From Tsuneonella flava (lineage in GTDB: Bacteria > Pseudomonadota > Alphaproteobacteria > Sphingomonadales > Sphingomonadaceae), in assembly GCF_002870965.1 (NCBI RefSeq), contig NZ_PHSO01000004.1:620001-684000 (forward strand): 64,000 nucleotides of DNA, in the 5' to 3' direction. The notes under the pieces were generated by a model, which worked only from the letters and a program-made list of their open reading frames with translations, did no database searches and was not told where the DNA came from. This document shows, one piece after another, positions 17,882 to 26,975 of the stretch. Made by a program: the position numbers and the translations under genes. Positions within the stretch are counted from its first letter, which is position 1; every line of letters begins with the position of its first letter.

Positions 17882-17897
17882 GCCATGCATGCATGGC
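17882..17897. promoter_or_regulatory. 16-bp perfect palindrome upstream of kup
   Basis: GCCATGCATGCATGGC reads identically on both strands. It lies 31 bases upstream of the kup start codon (minus strand) and about 70 bases past the end of the ccmI-like gene. Position fits an operator, but no regulator is known to me that recognises it. Confidence 0.4.
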
Positions 17898-17968
17898 CAA
17901 AGGAGCGGCGCTTATCACCACTCCCATACGCTCGCAATGCAGCGACTCGGCAGCATTTTTTGGCCGGA

Positions 17969-18610
17969 TCACTCCGTCGGCTTTCCACTGTTCATCCGCG
18001 CAATCAATGCATCGAGCATATCGAGCCTTTGTTGCAACTGTTCGCGCCATTCCGCATCGGCGGGTGCGCGGGCGATCATATCGGCCCACAGCGCACGCGC
18101 ATCGGCCAGATCGCCGCCGCGAATCATCGCCACGCCAAGGAAGAACCCCGGCCCCGGACTGTCGGGTTCCAGCTTGCGCGCCTGAGCATAGGAATAGAGC
18201 GCCGCCGGGCTCAGCCGCCCATCGGCATGCTGTACCAATGCGTTGCCCAGCGCGATCCACGCCTCCGTATCGTTCGGATCGGCATCGACCCCCGATCGCA
18301 GGATGCCCGCCGCAGTGGCGAATTGCCCCTGACGGGCAAAGCCATCGGCCATCGTAACATAACTGCTGGGCGGGTTCGGCCCGAACAGCGAACGGCGCGC
18401 TTCCACCAGTGCGCCGCCGGTCTGGTCGGGGTCTTCCACGGCAGCGCGCGGCGATCCGCCAAATCCGGGCGAACCCTGCAAAGCATAACCCGCGAGGCCG
18501 AACACCAATGCCGCGGCAAACAGCGTCCATGCCGAACGCGGCAAGCGCAGTACGACAATCGCAAAACCCAGCGCCAGCACCGCCAGCAATATAATCGGCA
18601 GGTAAGTCAT
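17969..18610 (-). CDS. CcmI/CycH-like TPR protein of cytochrome c maturation
   Basis: 213 residues: two N-terminal membrane helices (about 3-22 and 28-42) and a tetratricopeptide region (about 85-195) of the kind that holds apocytochrome c for haem ligation. The start ATG at 18610 overlaps the ccmH stop by four bases, which argues against the slightly longer upstream start. It is the last gene of the ccm operon. It is shorter than E. coli CcmH/CycH fusions, as expected where CcmH and CcmI are separate. Confidence 0.82.
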   Translation of the reverse strand: MTYLPIILLAVLALGFAIVVLRLPRSAWTLFAAALVFGLAGYALQGSPGFGGSPRAAVEDPDQTGGALVEARRSLFGPNPPSSYVTMADGFARQGQFATAAGILRSGVDADPNDTEAWIALGNALVQHADGRLSPAALYSYAQARKLEPDSPGPGFFLGVAMIRGGDLADARALWADMIARAPADAEWREQLQQRLDMLDALIARMNSGKPTE

Positions 18611-19041
18611 CCGCGCTTGCCCCCCAGCCGCCGCCACAGCACCGCAGCAGCGATCAGCAACAGTATCAGCGGCCCGGCAAACAGCGGCCAGGTCGTTTCG
18701 CTCACTTCAGGCTTGTAGCTGACGTAATCGCCATAACGGTCCATCAGCCAGCGGCGGATCGCTTCCGGGTTTTCGCCCGCCGCGATGCGCTGGCGCACTT
18801 CGCTCCGCATGTCGCCTGCCATCGAGGCATCCGAATCGGCAATCGACTGGCTCTGGCATTTCAGGCACCGCAAGGTTTCCATCAGCGCCTGCGCCTTGGC
18901 CTCCTGCGCCGGATCGTCGAGCTGGCGATAGGCATAGGGTGCAGGTGGCAGATCGTCCTGCGCCATCGCTGGCTGTGCCAGTGGCGCGAGATGAGCCAGC
19001 AGCGCCAGCGCAAACACCATCGCGGACAGCTTGCGAATCAT
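18607..19041 (-). CDS. ccmH: cytochrome c maturation protein CcmH
   Basis: A 144-residue periplasmic thiol oxidoreductase. Signal peptide about 1-27, then LRCLKCQ with Cys59 and Cys62 (the LRCxxCQ motif that reduces the apocytochrome haem-binding cysteines), and a C-terminal membrane anchor near 118-138. Overlaps ccmG and the ccmI-like gene by four bases each. Confidence 0.95.
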   Translation of the reverse strand: MIRKLSAMVFALALLAHLAPLAQPAMAQDDLPPAPYAYRQLDDPAQEAKAQALMETLRCLKCQSQSIADSDASMAGDMRSEVRQRIAAGENPEAIRRWLMDRYGDYVSYKPEVSETTWPLFAGPLILLLIAAAVLWRRLGGKRG

Positions 19042-19568
19042 CGTTTCGCCTCTTCCAGCTTGCTGAGCAGCAGCTGCACATCTTCAGGGCGCACGTCTCC
19101 GATATGCTGATACCGGATCACCCCGTTGCCATCGACCACGAAAGTTTCAGGCACACCCGAACTGCCGATGGATAGTTGCACTTTGCTCAGATCGTCGCGC
19201 CCGATGCGGGCATAAGGATTACCGTAACGATCCAGAAACGCGGCGACATCTTCCGGCCGGTCGCGAATCGCCACTCCCACGATTGTCGCCCCTGCTTCCT
19301 GCAAACGGGCCAGTTGCGGCGCCTCTGCCGCACAGGGGATGCACCAGCTGGCCCAGATATTCAGCAACTTGGGCTTACCATCCTTAAGATTGGCGGTCGA
19401 CAAGGCGGGCCGGTCCCCGACAGCGGTGGGCAAATCGAACGAGGGCACTTCCTTGCCGATCATCGCGCTGTGCACGAAATCGTCTCTCGGCCGGGTAAGC
19501 TGCCATGCGGCAACCCCGACAAAGGCGACGAACACCGCCAGCGGCAGGAAATAACGCCAGTGTTTCAC
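19038..19568 (-). CDS. ccmG: thiol:disulfide interchange protein CcmG/DsbE
   Basis: A 176-residue membrane-anchored thioredoxin-fold protein. N-terminal helix at 5-23, active site WCIPC with Cys76 and Cys79. The acidic, reducing type of site is characteristic of CcmG, which keeps apocytochrome c and CcmH reduced in the periplasm. Overlaps ccmF by four bases. Confidence 0.95.
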   Translation of the reverse strand: MKHWRYFLPLAVFVAFVGVAAWQLTRPRDDFVHSAMIGKEVPSFDLPTAVGDRPALSTANLKDGKPKLLNIWASWCIPCAAEAPQLARLQEAGATIVGVAIRDRPEDVAAFLDRYGNPYARIGRDDLSKVQLSIGSSGVPETFVVDGNGVIRYQHIGDVRPEDVQLLLSKLEEAKR

Positions 19569-21517
19569 GCGCTCGCCTCCGACCGGCGCTCGACCGCCTT
19601 ACGCATCACCCGCCGCCGCCGCAGATCGGTATAGACCCGGCCGATCAGCGCCAGTGCGCCGCCCAGTGCCACCATCATCCCACCGATCCAGATCAGCGTG
19701 ACGAGCGGTTTCCACCACAGCCGCAACTGCCAGCGCCCTTCACCCGCTTCGCGCCCCAGCACCGCGTATAGCTGCCCGTTCCAGCGGGTAATCAATGCGC
19801 TTTCATTGGTTTCCTGTGGCGGGGACCAGAAATTGCGGGACTGCGGATCGATGGTCACCGGTTTGCCGCCGCGATAGCTGGCCTCCAGAACGCCTTCGAG
19901 TGCGGTCCAGTTCGGGCCGGCGACCGGATCGATCCGATCCAGCTTTACCGTCCACGGGCCAACTTGCGTGGTATCGCCCACTTTTACTGCGGCCAGTTTC
20001 TCCTGCGTGAATGCGGTTTCGCTGGCCATACCGAGCAGTGACACGCCGATGCCCAGGTGCGCGATCACCATGCCCCATGTCGCCAGCGGCAGCAGACGCA
20101 GCTTGCGCCCGCGCAACGGCATAACGCTGGCCACGATCACAACCACCGCCAGCGCGATGCCCAGAGTGGGCAACACAGCGATCCCCGCGAATGCGACCAC
20201 TCCGGCCAGTGTCACCAGACCCAGCACCGCGATCAGGATCAGTTCGGGCCGGATCCGCTTCGCACTGTCATGCCTCCAGCGCAGCAGCGGGCCGACCGCC
20301 ATCACCAACAGCATCGGCAGCGCGAAAATCGCGGACACCGGATTGAAATAAGGCGGCCCCACCGAAACCCGCACGTCGAACGCCTCCGTCAGCAGCGGAT
20401 AGAGCGTGCCGAGCAGGACCACCCCCAGGATGGCCGAGAGCATCACGTTGTTGACCACCAGCGCGCCTTCGCGGCTGACCAGAGAGAAGCGTTCACCTTC
20501 GGTCACGCTGCCCGCCCGCATCGCGAACACCAGCAGCGCGCCGCCGATATAAATCGCCAGCAGAGCCAGCAGGAAGCTGCCACGTTCAGGATCGACCGCG
20601 AAGGCATGAACACTGGTGAGAATGCCTGAGCGGACGAGGAACGTGCCCACCATGCTCATCGAAAACGCCACAACGCCCAGCATGATGGTCCACGCCCGCA
20701 ATGCGTCGCGCGCAGCCAGCACGCTGACCGAATGGAGCAATGCCGTCGCCGCCAGCCAGGGCATCAGGCTGGCGTTCTCGACCGGATCCCAGAACCACCA
20801 GCCGCCCCAGCCCAGTTCGTAATAGGCCCAGTAAGAACCTGCGGTGATTCCCACCGTCAGGAAAATCCACGCCCCCAGCACCCACGGGCGCATTGCACGG
20901 GCGAAGTCCGGCGTCACCTGCCGGGTGAGCAGTGCCCCCACGGCAAAGCTGAATGCCACCGACAAGCCGACATATCCAAAATACAACGTCGGCGGATGGA
21001 ACGCGAGGCCGATGTCCTGTAACAACGGGTTCAGCCCCATCCCCTCCAGAGCGGGCGGGTCCAGCCGCTCAAACGGGTTCGAGCTGAACAGCAGGAAGGC
21101 ATAGAACCCCAGTCCCACGAAAGCCTGCGCCGCCAGCGTCGCCATCATGGTGCGTTCCGGCAGCCGCCGCTCGATCAATGCGATCAGCGCACCCGCCATC
21201 GCCATCACCGTGACCCACAGCAGCATCGATCCTTCATGGTTGCCCCATGTTCCGGCGATCTTGAAGATCATCGGCTTCATCGAATGCGAATTCATCGCAA
21301 CAAGCTTCACTGACAGGTCAGTTCGGGCAAATAACCAGGTGAGTATCAGGAAAGAAAGCGCACATAACACGCCCTGCATCGCCGCCGCAGGCCTAACTAT
21401 CTGCGAAAATTCGGCTTTCTCCGCACTTTTTAAGGTGAAGATGGTGCCAAATACGAGTTGAAGCACAGCCAGCGCGGCTGCGAGCCAGAGCGCCGCAAGG
21501 CCAAGTTCTGCAATCAC
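19565..21517 (-). CDS. ccmF: haem lyase CcmF
   Basis: A 650-residue polytopic membrane protein of the haem-handling family. The tryptophan-rich WWFWDPVENAS motif (about 229-239) that contacts haem in the periplasm is intact, and there are some fifteen hydrophobic segments. It forms the haem-ligation complex with CcmH and the TPR protein. The gap to ccmE is 13 bases. Confidence 0.96.
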   Translation of the reverse strand: MIAELGLAALWLAAALAVLQLVFGTIFTLKSAEKAEFSQIVRPAAAMQGVLCALSFLILTWLFARTDLSVKLVAMNSHSMKPMIFKIAGTWGNHEGSMLLWVTVMAMAGALIALIERRLPERTMMATLAAQAFVGLGFYAFLLFSSNPFERLDPPALEGMGLNPLLQDIGLAFHPPTLYFGYVGLSVAFSFAVGALLTRQVTPDFARAMRPWVLGAWIFLTVGITAGSYWAYYELGWGGWWFWDPVENASLMPWLAATALLHSVSVLAARDALRAWTIMLGVVAFSMSMVGTFLVRSGILTSVHAFAVDPERGSFLLALLAIYIGGALLVFAMRAGSVTEGERFSLVSREGALVVNNVMLSAILGVVLLGTLYPLLTEAFDVRVSVGPPYFNPVSAIFALPMLLVMAVGPLLRWRHDSAKRIRPELILIAVLGLVTLAGVVAFAGIAVLPTLGIALAVVVIVASVMPLRGRKLRLLPLATWGMVIAHLGIGVSLLGMASETAFTQEKLAAVKVGDTTQVGPWTVKLDRIDPVAGPNWTALEGVLEASYRGGKPVTIDPQSRNFWSPPQETNESALITRWNGQLYAVLGREAGEGRWQLRLWWKPLVTLIWIGGMMVALGGALALIGRVYTDLRRRRVMRKAVERRSEASA

Positions 21518-21530
21518 TTGAATGCCTTAC

Positions 21531-22010
21531 TCATTTAGTGGTTTCTTCAATGGCCGCCTGCTTCTGCGCCGCGGTCATATCCTGCAATTCACGCGGAATA
21601 TAGTTTTCGTCATGCTTGGCCAGCAGGGTGTCGGCTCTGAACGTACCGTTCGCCAGCATCCGGCCTTCGGCGACAACGCCCGACCCTTCCTGAAAGAGAT
21701 CGGGGACTATCCCCTTGTACTCAACGGGAACTCTCGCATCGCCATCGCCGACGACGAAATCGATCGTCACGCCATCGGGCTTGGTCACCAGCGATCCCGC
21801 CTCGACCATCCCCCCCAACCGAACCGCCTGCCCTGCGGGTGGCGGATCGCTCACTATTTCACTGGGAACATAGAAGAAACTGGCCTGATTGCGAAGCGCC
21901 CAGGTGGCGATCAGGGCAGCCGCGACCAACACAATAACCGCCACAACAACCAGCGCAAGTCGTTGATGCTTCGCCTTTTTCAGCGGATGAGAAGTGGCTT
22001 CTTCGCTCAT
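21531..22010 (-). CDS. ccmE: haem chaperone CcmE
   Basis: 159 residues: one N-terminal membrane helix (about 18-38) and a periplasmic OB-fold. The covalent haem-binding His133 and the axial Tyr137 are in KHDENYIPRE, the family motif. The start overlaps the ccmD stop by four bases. Confidence 0.96.
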   Translation of the reverse strand: MSEEATSHPLKKAKHQRLALVVVAVIVLVAAALIATWALRNQASFFYVPSEIVSDPPPAGQAVRLGGMVEAGSLVTKPDGVTIDFVVGDGDARVPVEYKGIVPDLFQEGSGVVAEGRMLANGTFRADTLLAKHDENYIPRELQDMTAAQKQAAIEETTK

Positions 22011-22147
22011 TTGCGTCGTACCTCCTCACGTCGCTTCTCAGCCCGTCGCATAGCCCGCCACGACCACCAGACGAGCGCAAAAGTCGCAATGATCGCAAGA
22101 GCATAAGAAGCGATCACGAAAGGCCACGGGTCCAGTCCGGCACGCAT
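22007..22147 (-). CDS. ccmD: haem exporter subunit CcmD
   Basis: A 46-residue protein with one membrane helix (about residues 8-31, WPFVIASYALAII onward) and a basic C-terminus rich in Arg, Lys and Glu. It starts MRAGLDPWPF at 22147, where the ATG shares one base with the ccmC stop (TAATG), and its TGA overlaps the ccmE ATG. Position, size and single-helix topology are those of CcmD, which helps release holo-CcmE from CcmABCD. Easily missed because of its length. Confidence 0.9.
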   Translation of the reverse strand: MRAGLDPWPFVIASYALAIIATFALVWWSWRAMRRAEKRREEVRRK

Positions 22148-22893
22148 TACCAGTCTCCCTGCGCCGACCCGCGGTCGCTGTCGAGCGCTTTGCGCCGCAA
22201 CCGCGCCTCGGCCTGCGCGTCAGCGAGTAAGGCTCGCATCCGCATAAGCACAACTGCTGAAAAAATAAGCGAAAACCCCAATGTCGCGGCAAGCAGAGGC
22301 CACAGGAATTCGGGTGCCATCGCAGATTTGCCCATGCTCAGGCTGGGCGGTTGGTGAATCGAATACCACCACAGAACCGAATAATGGATCACCGGCACGT
22401 TGATGACCCCTACAATCCCGAAAATCGCGGAAATTCGGCTAGATACGCCTTCCCGCGCGGTCGCTCCCGCCAGAGCGATATAGCCAAAATACAGGAACAG
22501 AAGGACCAGCATCGACGTCAGCCGCCCATCCCACTCCCACCAGGTGCCCCACGCAGGGCGCCCCCAAAGAGAGCCGGTCGCCAGACAGATAGCTGTAAAC
22601 AATGCACCGGGAACCGCAGCGGCCCGCCCTGCGATGGCCGCCAGCGGATGGCGCCAGACGATTTCGGCGATGCTGGCCATCGCGATCACGCTCCACCCCG
22701 CCATGCCCAGCCATGCGGCCGGAACATGAACGAACAGGATGCGGACCGTCTCCCCCTGCAACCGCTCTGCCGGGGCCACAAACAGCCCATAAGTCAGTGA
22801 AGCACAAAGCAAAAGCGAGCCGAGCACCAGCAAGGCCGGTGTCAGCGGGCGCGCGATCGTCAGGAAGCGCTTGGGATTGGCGAAGCCGTGCAT
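22147..22893 (-). CDS. ccmC: haem exporter subunit CcmC
   Basis: 248 residues with six membrane helices and the tryptophan-rich WGRPAWGTWWEWDGRLTS motif (about 111-128), which loads haem onto CcmE. It is the first gene of a ccmC-D-E-F-G-H-I operon in which nearly every pair overlaps. The ccmA and ccmB partners of the exporter are not in this window. Confidence 0.95.
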   Translation of the reverse strand: MHGFANPKRFLTIARPLTPALLVLGSLLLCASLTYGLFVAPAERLQGETVRILFVHVPAAWLGMAGWSVIAMASIAEIVWRHPLAAIAGRAAAVPGALFTAICLATGSLWGRPAWGTWWEWDGRLTSMLVLLFLYFGYIALAGATAREGVSSRISAIFGIVGVINVPVIHYSVLWWYSIHQPPSLSMGKSAMAPEFLWPLLAATLGFSLIFSAVVLMRMRALLADAQAEARLRRKALDSDRGSAQGDW

Positions 22894-22975
22894 CGAATGA
22901 AGTCTGTCCTCGAGCGGATGCTTTGGCAGGCACTGCCCCTTACGACAAGGGGCACTTGCGCCCTATGTCAAAGGA

Positions 22976-24037
22976 TCAGCGTCCGATCAGCTTTTGCGCC
23001 ATGCGGTCCGCGACAACATCGGACGAAACTCCGGTGTTTTCGCTCTCCCGCCAAATTTCGCGCAGCCGCTCAGGAATTTGGGCGATTCGCGCATTGACCT
23101 CGGTCACATCGCAGGCGTGACCTTCGACACGCGCGAAATATTCGAGCGCAACCGATATGATCCCGCCTCCGTTGATGACATAATCCGGTGCGTAAAGGAT
23201 ACCCCGCTCGGCCAGCAACGCGCCGTGATGCGCGCGAGCGAGCTGATTGTTCGCCCCCCCCGCCACGATCGGGCACTCGAGCTTCGCAATACTCTCCTCA
23301 TCGAGAATTGCGCCCAGAGCATTGGGGCTGAATACATCGCATGGCGTTGTCATGATCGCATCGGGTGCGACAGTTTCTGCGCCGATCTTATCGGCCAGCG
23401 CCTGCACCCGCACGCTATCGACATCGGCCAGGATCAGCCTGGCACCATCCTTTGCCAACAAGCGAGCGACCCCGCCCCCAACCGATCCGGTGCCCTGCAA
23501 TGCCACGCGAACGCCCGCCATGCTGTCTTTGCCCAGCTTGTGCGCCACAGCAGCTTTGATGCCGAGGTAGATCCCCATCGCGGTGAATGGACCCGGATCG
23601 CCACCTGCCTGCCCTTCACCCACAGGAAGGCCTGATACGAACGATGTCCGCTGGCTCACCGCTACCATGTCCGCTTCGGTGATCCCCACGTCTTCGGCAG
23701 TAACATAACGGCCGTCCAACGCATCGACCGCATCGCCGAATGCAGCGATCAGTTCCGGTGACTTTGTGCGATCCTCGTCCGCCAGAATAACAGCCTTGCC
23801 ACCGCCCATCGGCAGCCCGGCCATGGCGTTCTTGTAACTCATCCCGCGGCTTAACCGCAGAACATCGCGCAAAGCGGCTTTCGGCTCAGCATAGTGCCAA
23901 AACCGTGTTCCGCCGCCAGCGGGGCCAAGGTGGGTGGAGTGCAGCGCAATAATGGCAGTAAGCCCGGACTTCCGATCGCGAACAAGCTGAACCAGCTCGT
24001 GATCGTCATAATCGGGTTCAGTCCAGAAAGCGGTCAT
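22976..24037 (-). CDS. Glu/Leu/Phe/Val (leucine-type) dehydrogenase
   Basis: 353 residues. N-terminal catalytic domain with the lysine motif MGGGKAVI (about 82-89) and TAEDVGI (about 114-120), then an NAD-binding Rossmann motif GTGSVGGGVARLL (about 176-188). The size fits amino-acid dehydrogenases of the leucine/phenylalanine/valine group that oxidatively deaminate branched-chain amino acids. The exact substrate cannot be fixed from the sequence. The ATG at 24037 is chosen over upstream codons that would run into tRNA-His. Confidence 0.87.
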   Translation of the reverse strand: MTAFWTEPDYDDHELVQLVRDRKSGLTAIIALHSTHLGPAGGGTRFWHYAEPKAALRDVLRLSRGMSYKNAMAGLPMGGGKAVILADEDRTKSPELIAAFGDAVDALDGRYVTAEDVGITEADMVAVSQRTSFVSGLPVGEGQAGGDPGPFTAMGIYLGIKAAVAHKLGKDSMAGVRVALQGTGSVGGGVARLLAKDGARLILADVDSVRVQALADKIGAETVAPDAIMTTPCDVFSPNALGAILDEESIAKLECPIVAGGANNQLARAHHGALLAERGILYAPDYVINGGGIISVALEYFARVEGHACDVTEVNARIAQIPERLREIWRESENTGVSSDVVADRMAQKLIGR

Positions 24038-24099
24038 ATCAGGCCCCTGCTCGTGCCATAGAAATCTGGCGCTGCGCGCCCGGCAACGAGGAGGGGAAA

Positions 24100-24177
24100 T
24101 GGGGCGATCGAGGGGTCTCGAACCCCCGACCTCCGGTACCACAAACCGGCGCTCTAACCAACTGAGCTACGATCGCC
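24100..24177 (-). tRNA. tRNA-His (GTG anticodon)
   Basis: The minus strand folds as a cloverleaf: acceptor GCGATCG/CGATCGC, D arm GCTC...GAGC, anticodon stem CCGGT/ACCGG with loop TTGTGGT (anticodon GTG), T arm GGGGG-TTCGAGA-CCCC(T). The extra G-1 characteristic of tRNA-His is present at 24177 opposite discriminator C, and the CCA end is encoded (24102-24100). Confidence 0.96.
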
Positions 24178-24356
24178 ATATGCCCCGGCCAATGCCGTAA
24201 AGCGGGCCACTTAGAGCCGTACACGGCCCCGTCAAGCGGGTTCCGGCACGGGCGTGCGCCTGTTGCATACGCGAAACGGTTTTGAAAGCAAAAACTGCGC
24301 CACGCCGCGCATCACGTAAGATTGTTTCGCCTGATGGTTTATTCTATCCTTCGCAG

Positions 24357-24989
24357 ATGACCGCTCAGGGCGAATCTTCTGCTACAATTTTGCGAGCGAA
24401 CGCGCCCGTCCAGATCATCCCCTCCCCCAAGCTGGAATTGTTCCAGTTGCGCGATTTTCTGCCGCTGGCGCTCTGCCATCGCCTGATTGAACTGATCGAC
24501 GCCAATCGCCGCCCTTCCACAATCGCAGATGCCAATGGCGATGATTATTTCCGAACCAGCGAGACGTGCGATCTCGACCCCGACGAAGCTGCCGTACAAG
24601 ATCTCGAATCGCGGCTGTATTCCCTCAACGCTATCGATCCGGCCTTTGGGGAACCTGTGCAGGGTCAACGCTATGCAGTGGGGCAGGAATTCAAAGCCCA
24701 TACCGATTACTTCGAACCCAATGGGCCGGATTGGGAAAAATATTGTGCCGTCGCCGGACAGCGGACGTGGACATTCATGGTCTATCTCAACGATGTAACG
24801 GCAGGCGGCGGCACACGATTCGGCGCGATCAAAAAGACTGTTCAGCCCGAAGCCGGTAAATTGATGTGCTGGAATAATAGACGCGCCGACGGCCGCCCAA
24901 ACCCGAATACCTTACATCATGGGATGAAAGTACGCGCTGGCACCAAGTATGTGATTACAAAGTGGTATCGCGAGAAGCCGTGGCTCTGA
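24357..24989 (+). CDS. 2OG-Fe(II) dioxygenase, prolyl-4-hydroxylase type
   Basis: 210 residues from the ATG at 24357; the frame stays open for 75 bases upstream but that part is not family-like. The iron ligands His115 and Asp117 (AHTDYF) and the distal histidine at 187/188 (LHHGM) are present, with Lys197 positioned to bind 2-oxoglutarate. The double-stranded beta helix matches P4Hc-domain proteins. The hydroxylation target is unknown; some bacterial relatives modify EF-Tu or ribosomal proteins, others small molecules. Confidence 0.85.
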   Translation: MTAQGESSATILRANAPVQIIPSPKLELFQLRDFLPLALCHRLIELIDANRRPSTIADANGDDYFRTSETCDLDPDEAAVQDLESRLYSLNAIDPAFGEPVQGQRYAVGQEFKAHTDYFEPNGPDWEKYCAVAGQRTWTFMVYLNDVTAGGGTRFGAIKKTVQPEAGKLMCWNNRRADGRPNPNTLHHGMKVRAGTKYVITKWYREKPWL

Positions 24990-25059
24990 ACTTGATGCAA
25001 ATCAACAATTATGCCCGCTGCCGCTACCAAAAACCAAAACGAACCTGAGGGAGACACAA

Positions 25060-25374
25060 GTGCACAATTTTGTCGAATTGAAAGCGCAACTCGAAGATCG
25101 TCTTGCTACCCTCTTGAACCGGGTAGACGATATCGAAGACGATCTGCGCCACCCACTCGACGCCGATTCAGAAGAACAGGCCGTGGACCTGTCGGATGAT
25201 GAAGCGCTGGAAGGTGTCGATTCTATATTGCGCGAAGAAATCGCTCAGGTGCGCGCTGCCCTCGCCCGGATCGAGAATGGCACATATGGCAAGTGCGCCG
25301 TTTGCGGTAAGCTAATTAGCCGCGCCCGGTTGCAAGCACGCCCGATCGCGACTCGCTGCATCGATCATGCGTGA
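25060..25374 (+). CDS. TraR/DksA-family zinc-finger protein
   Basis: 104 residues starting at a GTG with GAGGGAG seven bases before it. An acidic coiled-coil-like region (about 5-72) is followed by a C-terminal zinc finger with Cys79, Cys82, Cys100 and His103, so the last usual cysteine is histidine. The acidic tip needed for DksA action in the RNA polymerase secondary channel is less clear here, so it may be a DksA-like regulator rather than DksA itself. Confidence 0.85.
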   Translation: MHNFVELKAQLEDRLATLLNRVDDIEDDLRHPLDADSEEQAVDLSDDEALEGVDSILREEIAQVRAALARIENGTYGKCAVCGKLISRARLQARPIATRCIDHA

Positions 25375-25400
25375 ATGCCACAGTAAGTAGCTGATAAACG

Positions 25401-25428
25401 AAAAAGGGCGGCCCCGTCGGACCGCCCT
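25401..25428 (-). terminator. intrinsic terminator of rpmE
   Basis: AGGGCGG (25405-25411) pairs with CCGCCCT (25422-25428). On the minus strand the stem ends in five Ts (25405-25401). It lies 38 bases after the rpmE stop; the same hairpin faces the convergent DksA-like gene. Confidence 0.85.
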
Positions 25429-25466
25429 CCCCAATAGCCCGAAGGCCACTGAAACTATGGCAAGCG

Positions 25467-25691
25467 TTACTTCTTGAGGCTGAGACCGCCAAAACGCTTG
25501 TTGAATGCCGCCACACGACCGCCTTCCTGAATCTGCTGCTTACCGCCGGTCCACGCCGGGTGGCTGGTCGGGTCGATATCGAGCGTGAGCGTGTCGCCCT
25601 CGGCGCCCCATGTCGAGCGGGTCTGGAACTCGGTCCCGTCGGTCATCTTGACGGTGATCGTGTGATAGTCGGGATGCGTATCGGCCTTCAT
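25467..25691 (-). CDS. rpmE: 50S ribosomal protein L31
   Basis: A 74-residue L31 opening [19 protein letters not shown], with the conserved SHPAWTGG at about 53-60. No CxxC pairs are present, so this is the zinc-free (C-minus) form. The ATG at 25691 is the canonical start; the open frame extends upstream without homology. It stands alone and is followed by an intrinsic terminator. Confidence 0.95.
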   Translation of the reverse strand: MKADTHPDYHTITVKMTDGTEFQTRSTWGAEGDTLTLDIDPTSHPAWTGGKQQIQEGGRVAAFNKRFGGLSLKK

Positions 25692-25804
25692 GGCATAAAT
25701 CCTTGCTAGCTCGAGCCCGGTTCCGACCGGGCGCGCTGTGTGCGGGAAAGGCGGGCGCCTAGCGGCAAGGCCGCATATTTGCAAGCCCTTCCCCGTCTAC
25801 CGGG

Positions 25805-26284
25805 TCATTCGGGGGGATCGGCAATCATCGCTGTGAATTCACATTCACAGGTCGTTTTTCCTTCAACGCTGGCGATACCTTTGAATTTATAGACCCGGCT
25901 ACGCTTCTGGAGGAACGAAACATTCAAATCCAGCAAGCAGCCCGGTTCCACAGGAGCACGAAATTTCGCGCCATCGACGCCCATGAAGTAAACCAGCTTC
26001 CCGGTACCCGCCAGTTCGAGCGTTTCTATTCCGAGAATCGCCGCAGCCTGCGCCAGGGCTTCAATCTGAAGCACGCCCGGCATAATCGGCCGACCAGGGA
26101 AATGACCCTGAAAATACTCCTCGTTGAAACTCACCGCCTTCACCGCGTGAATTTCCTCGCCGAGAGTGATCGATCTTACCCGATCGACCAGCAAAAGAGG
26201 ATAGCGATGAGGCAGCGCATTGAGGACGCGGCGGATATCGAAAGCAGTTTCGCTCGCGGTTTCAGGCGCGATTTCAGTACTCAT
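25805..26284 (-). CDS. fabZ: 3-hydroxyacyl-ACP dehydratase FabZ
   Basis: A 159-residue hot-dog-fold dehydratase of fatty acid synthesis. Catalytic His61 in [13 protein letters not shown] and Glu75 in QIEALAQ are present. The start ATG at 26284 is favoured over an upstream extension. It ends the long minus-strand rpsB-to-fabZ cluster, next to bamA-ompH, an order shared by many proteobacteria. Confidence 0.95.
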   Translation of the reverse strand: MSTEIAPETASETAFDIRRVLNALPHRYPLLLVDRVRSITLGEEIHAVKAVSFNEEYFQGHFPGRPIMPGVLQIEALAQAAAILGIETLELAGTGKLVYFMGVDGAKFRAPVEPGCLLDLNVSFLQKRSRVYKFKGIASVEGKTTCECEFTAMIADPPE

Positions 26285-26303
26285 TGTGCTGCCCCGTGAT
26301 CCC

Positions 26304-26975
26304 TTAACGGCCCGTCGTGGCCGGCTGCTGTTGCTGCTGCTGGCCCTGTGCGGCCTGTTGCTGCGCCTGCTGTTCACGCACTTCGCGCGGCACCCAGCCC
26401 TGAGGCGGCACGAGTTGTGCAGTCGGCAGAAGGGTGTTGAGTTCGTTCAGCACATCTTGCGTGATATTGTAGGCACCATCGGCATAGATGATCGCACCCT
26501 GAGTTGGGTCGAGGATCAGAGAAACGCCTTTCTTCGAGGCAGCGTTCTTCACGGCCTGATCCAGCTTGTCTTCAATCTGCTCGGTCACATACGCCCGGCT
26601 CAGCGCGACCGGAGCCAGAATCTGCTGCAATTCCTGCTGACCGGATTGATTGATCTGCTGGATGGTCTGTGCCTGCTGCGCCAGAGCAGGATTCTTCGGA
26701 TTCGCCTTCTGGTCAGTGTTGAACTTCGTCACCAGCGGGTTCAGCTGATCGGCGATCTGTTTGCGGCGCGCTTCGGCCTGATCGATCTGCGCCTTGTATG
26801 TGGTGCCGCGCTGCTGTTCAGCAGTCTTAAAAGCATTCGAGTTTGCAACAACGGCAGGCAGGCTGACGACACCGATCCCTTTGATCGTGTCAGCAGCGGC
26901 AGGTGCCGCGGCGATCGGGGCAATTGCAGCAGTGGCTACGCCAATGGCGAGAAGAGGCTTGAGAAGAGTTTTCAT
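26304..26975 (-). CDS. periplasmic chaperone OmpH/Skp family
   Basis: 223 residues: signal peptide about 1-28 (ending PAAAD), an alpha-helical coiled-coil region (about 50-150), then a C-terminal tail unusually rich in Gln and Pro. Skp-type chaperones hold unfolded outer-membrane proteins on the way to BamA. Its start overlaps the bamA stop (TGATG). Confidence 0.9.
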   Translation of the reverse strand: MKTLLKPLLAIGVATAAIAPIAAAPAAADTIKGIGVVSLPAVVANSNAFKTAEQQRGTTYKAQIDQAEARRKQIADQLNPLVTKFNTDQKANPKNPALAQQAQTIQQINQSGQQELQQILAPVALSRAYVTEQIEDKLDQAVKNAASKKGVSLILDPTQGAIIYADGAYNITQDVLNELNTLLPTAQLVPPQGWVPREVREQQAQQQAAQGQQQQQQPATTGR

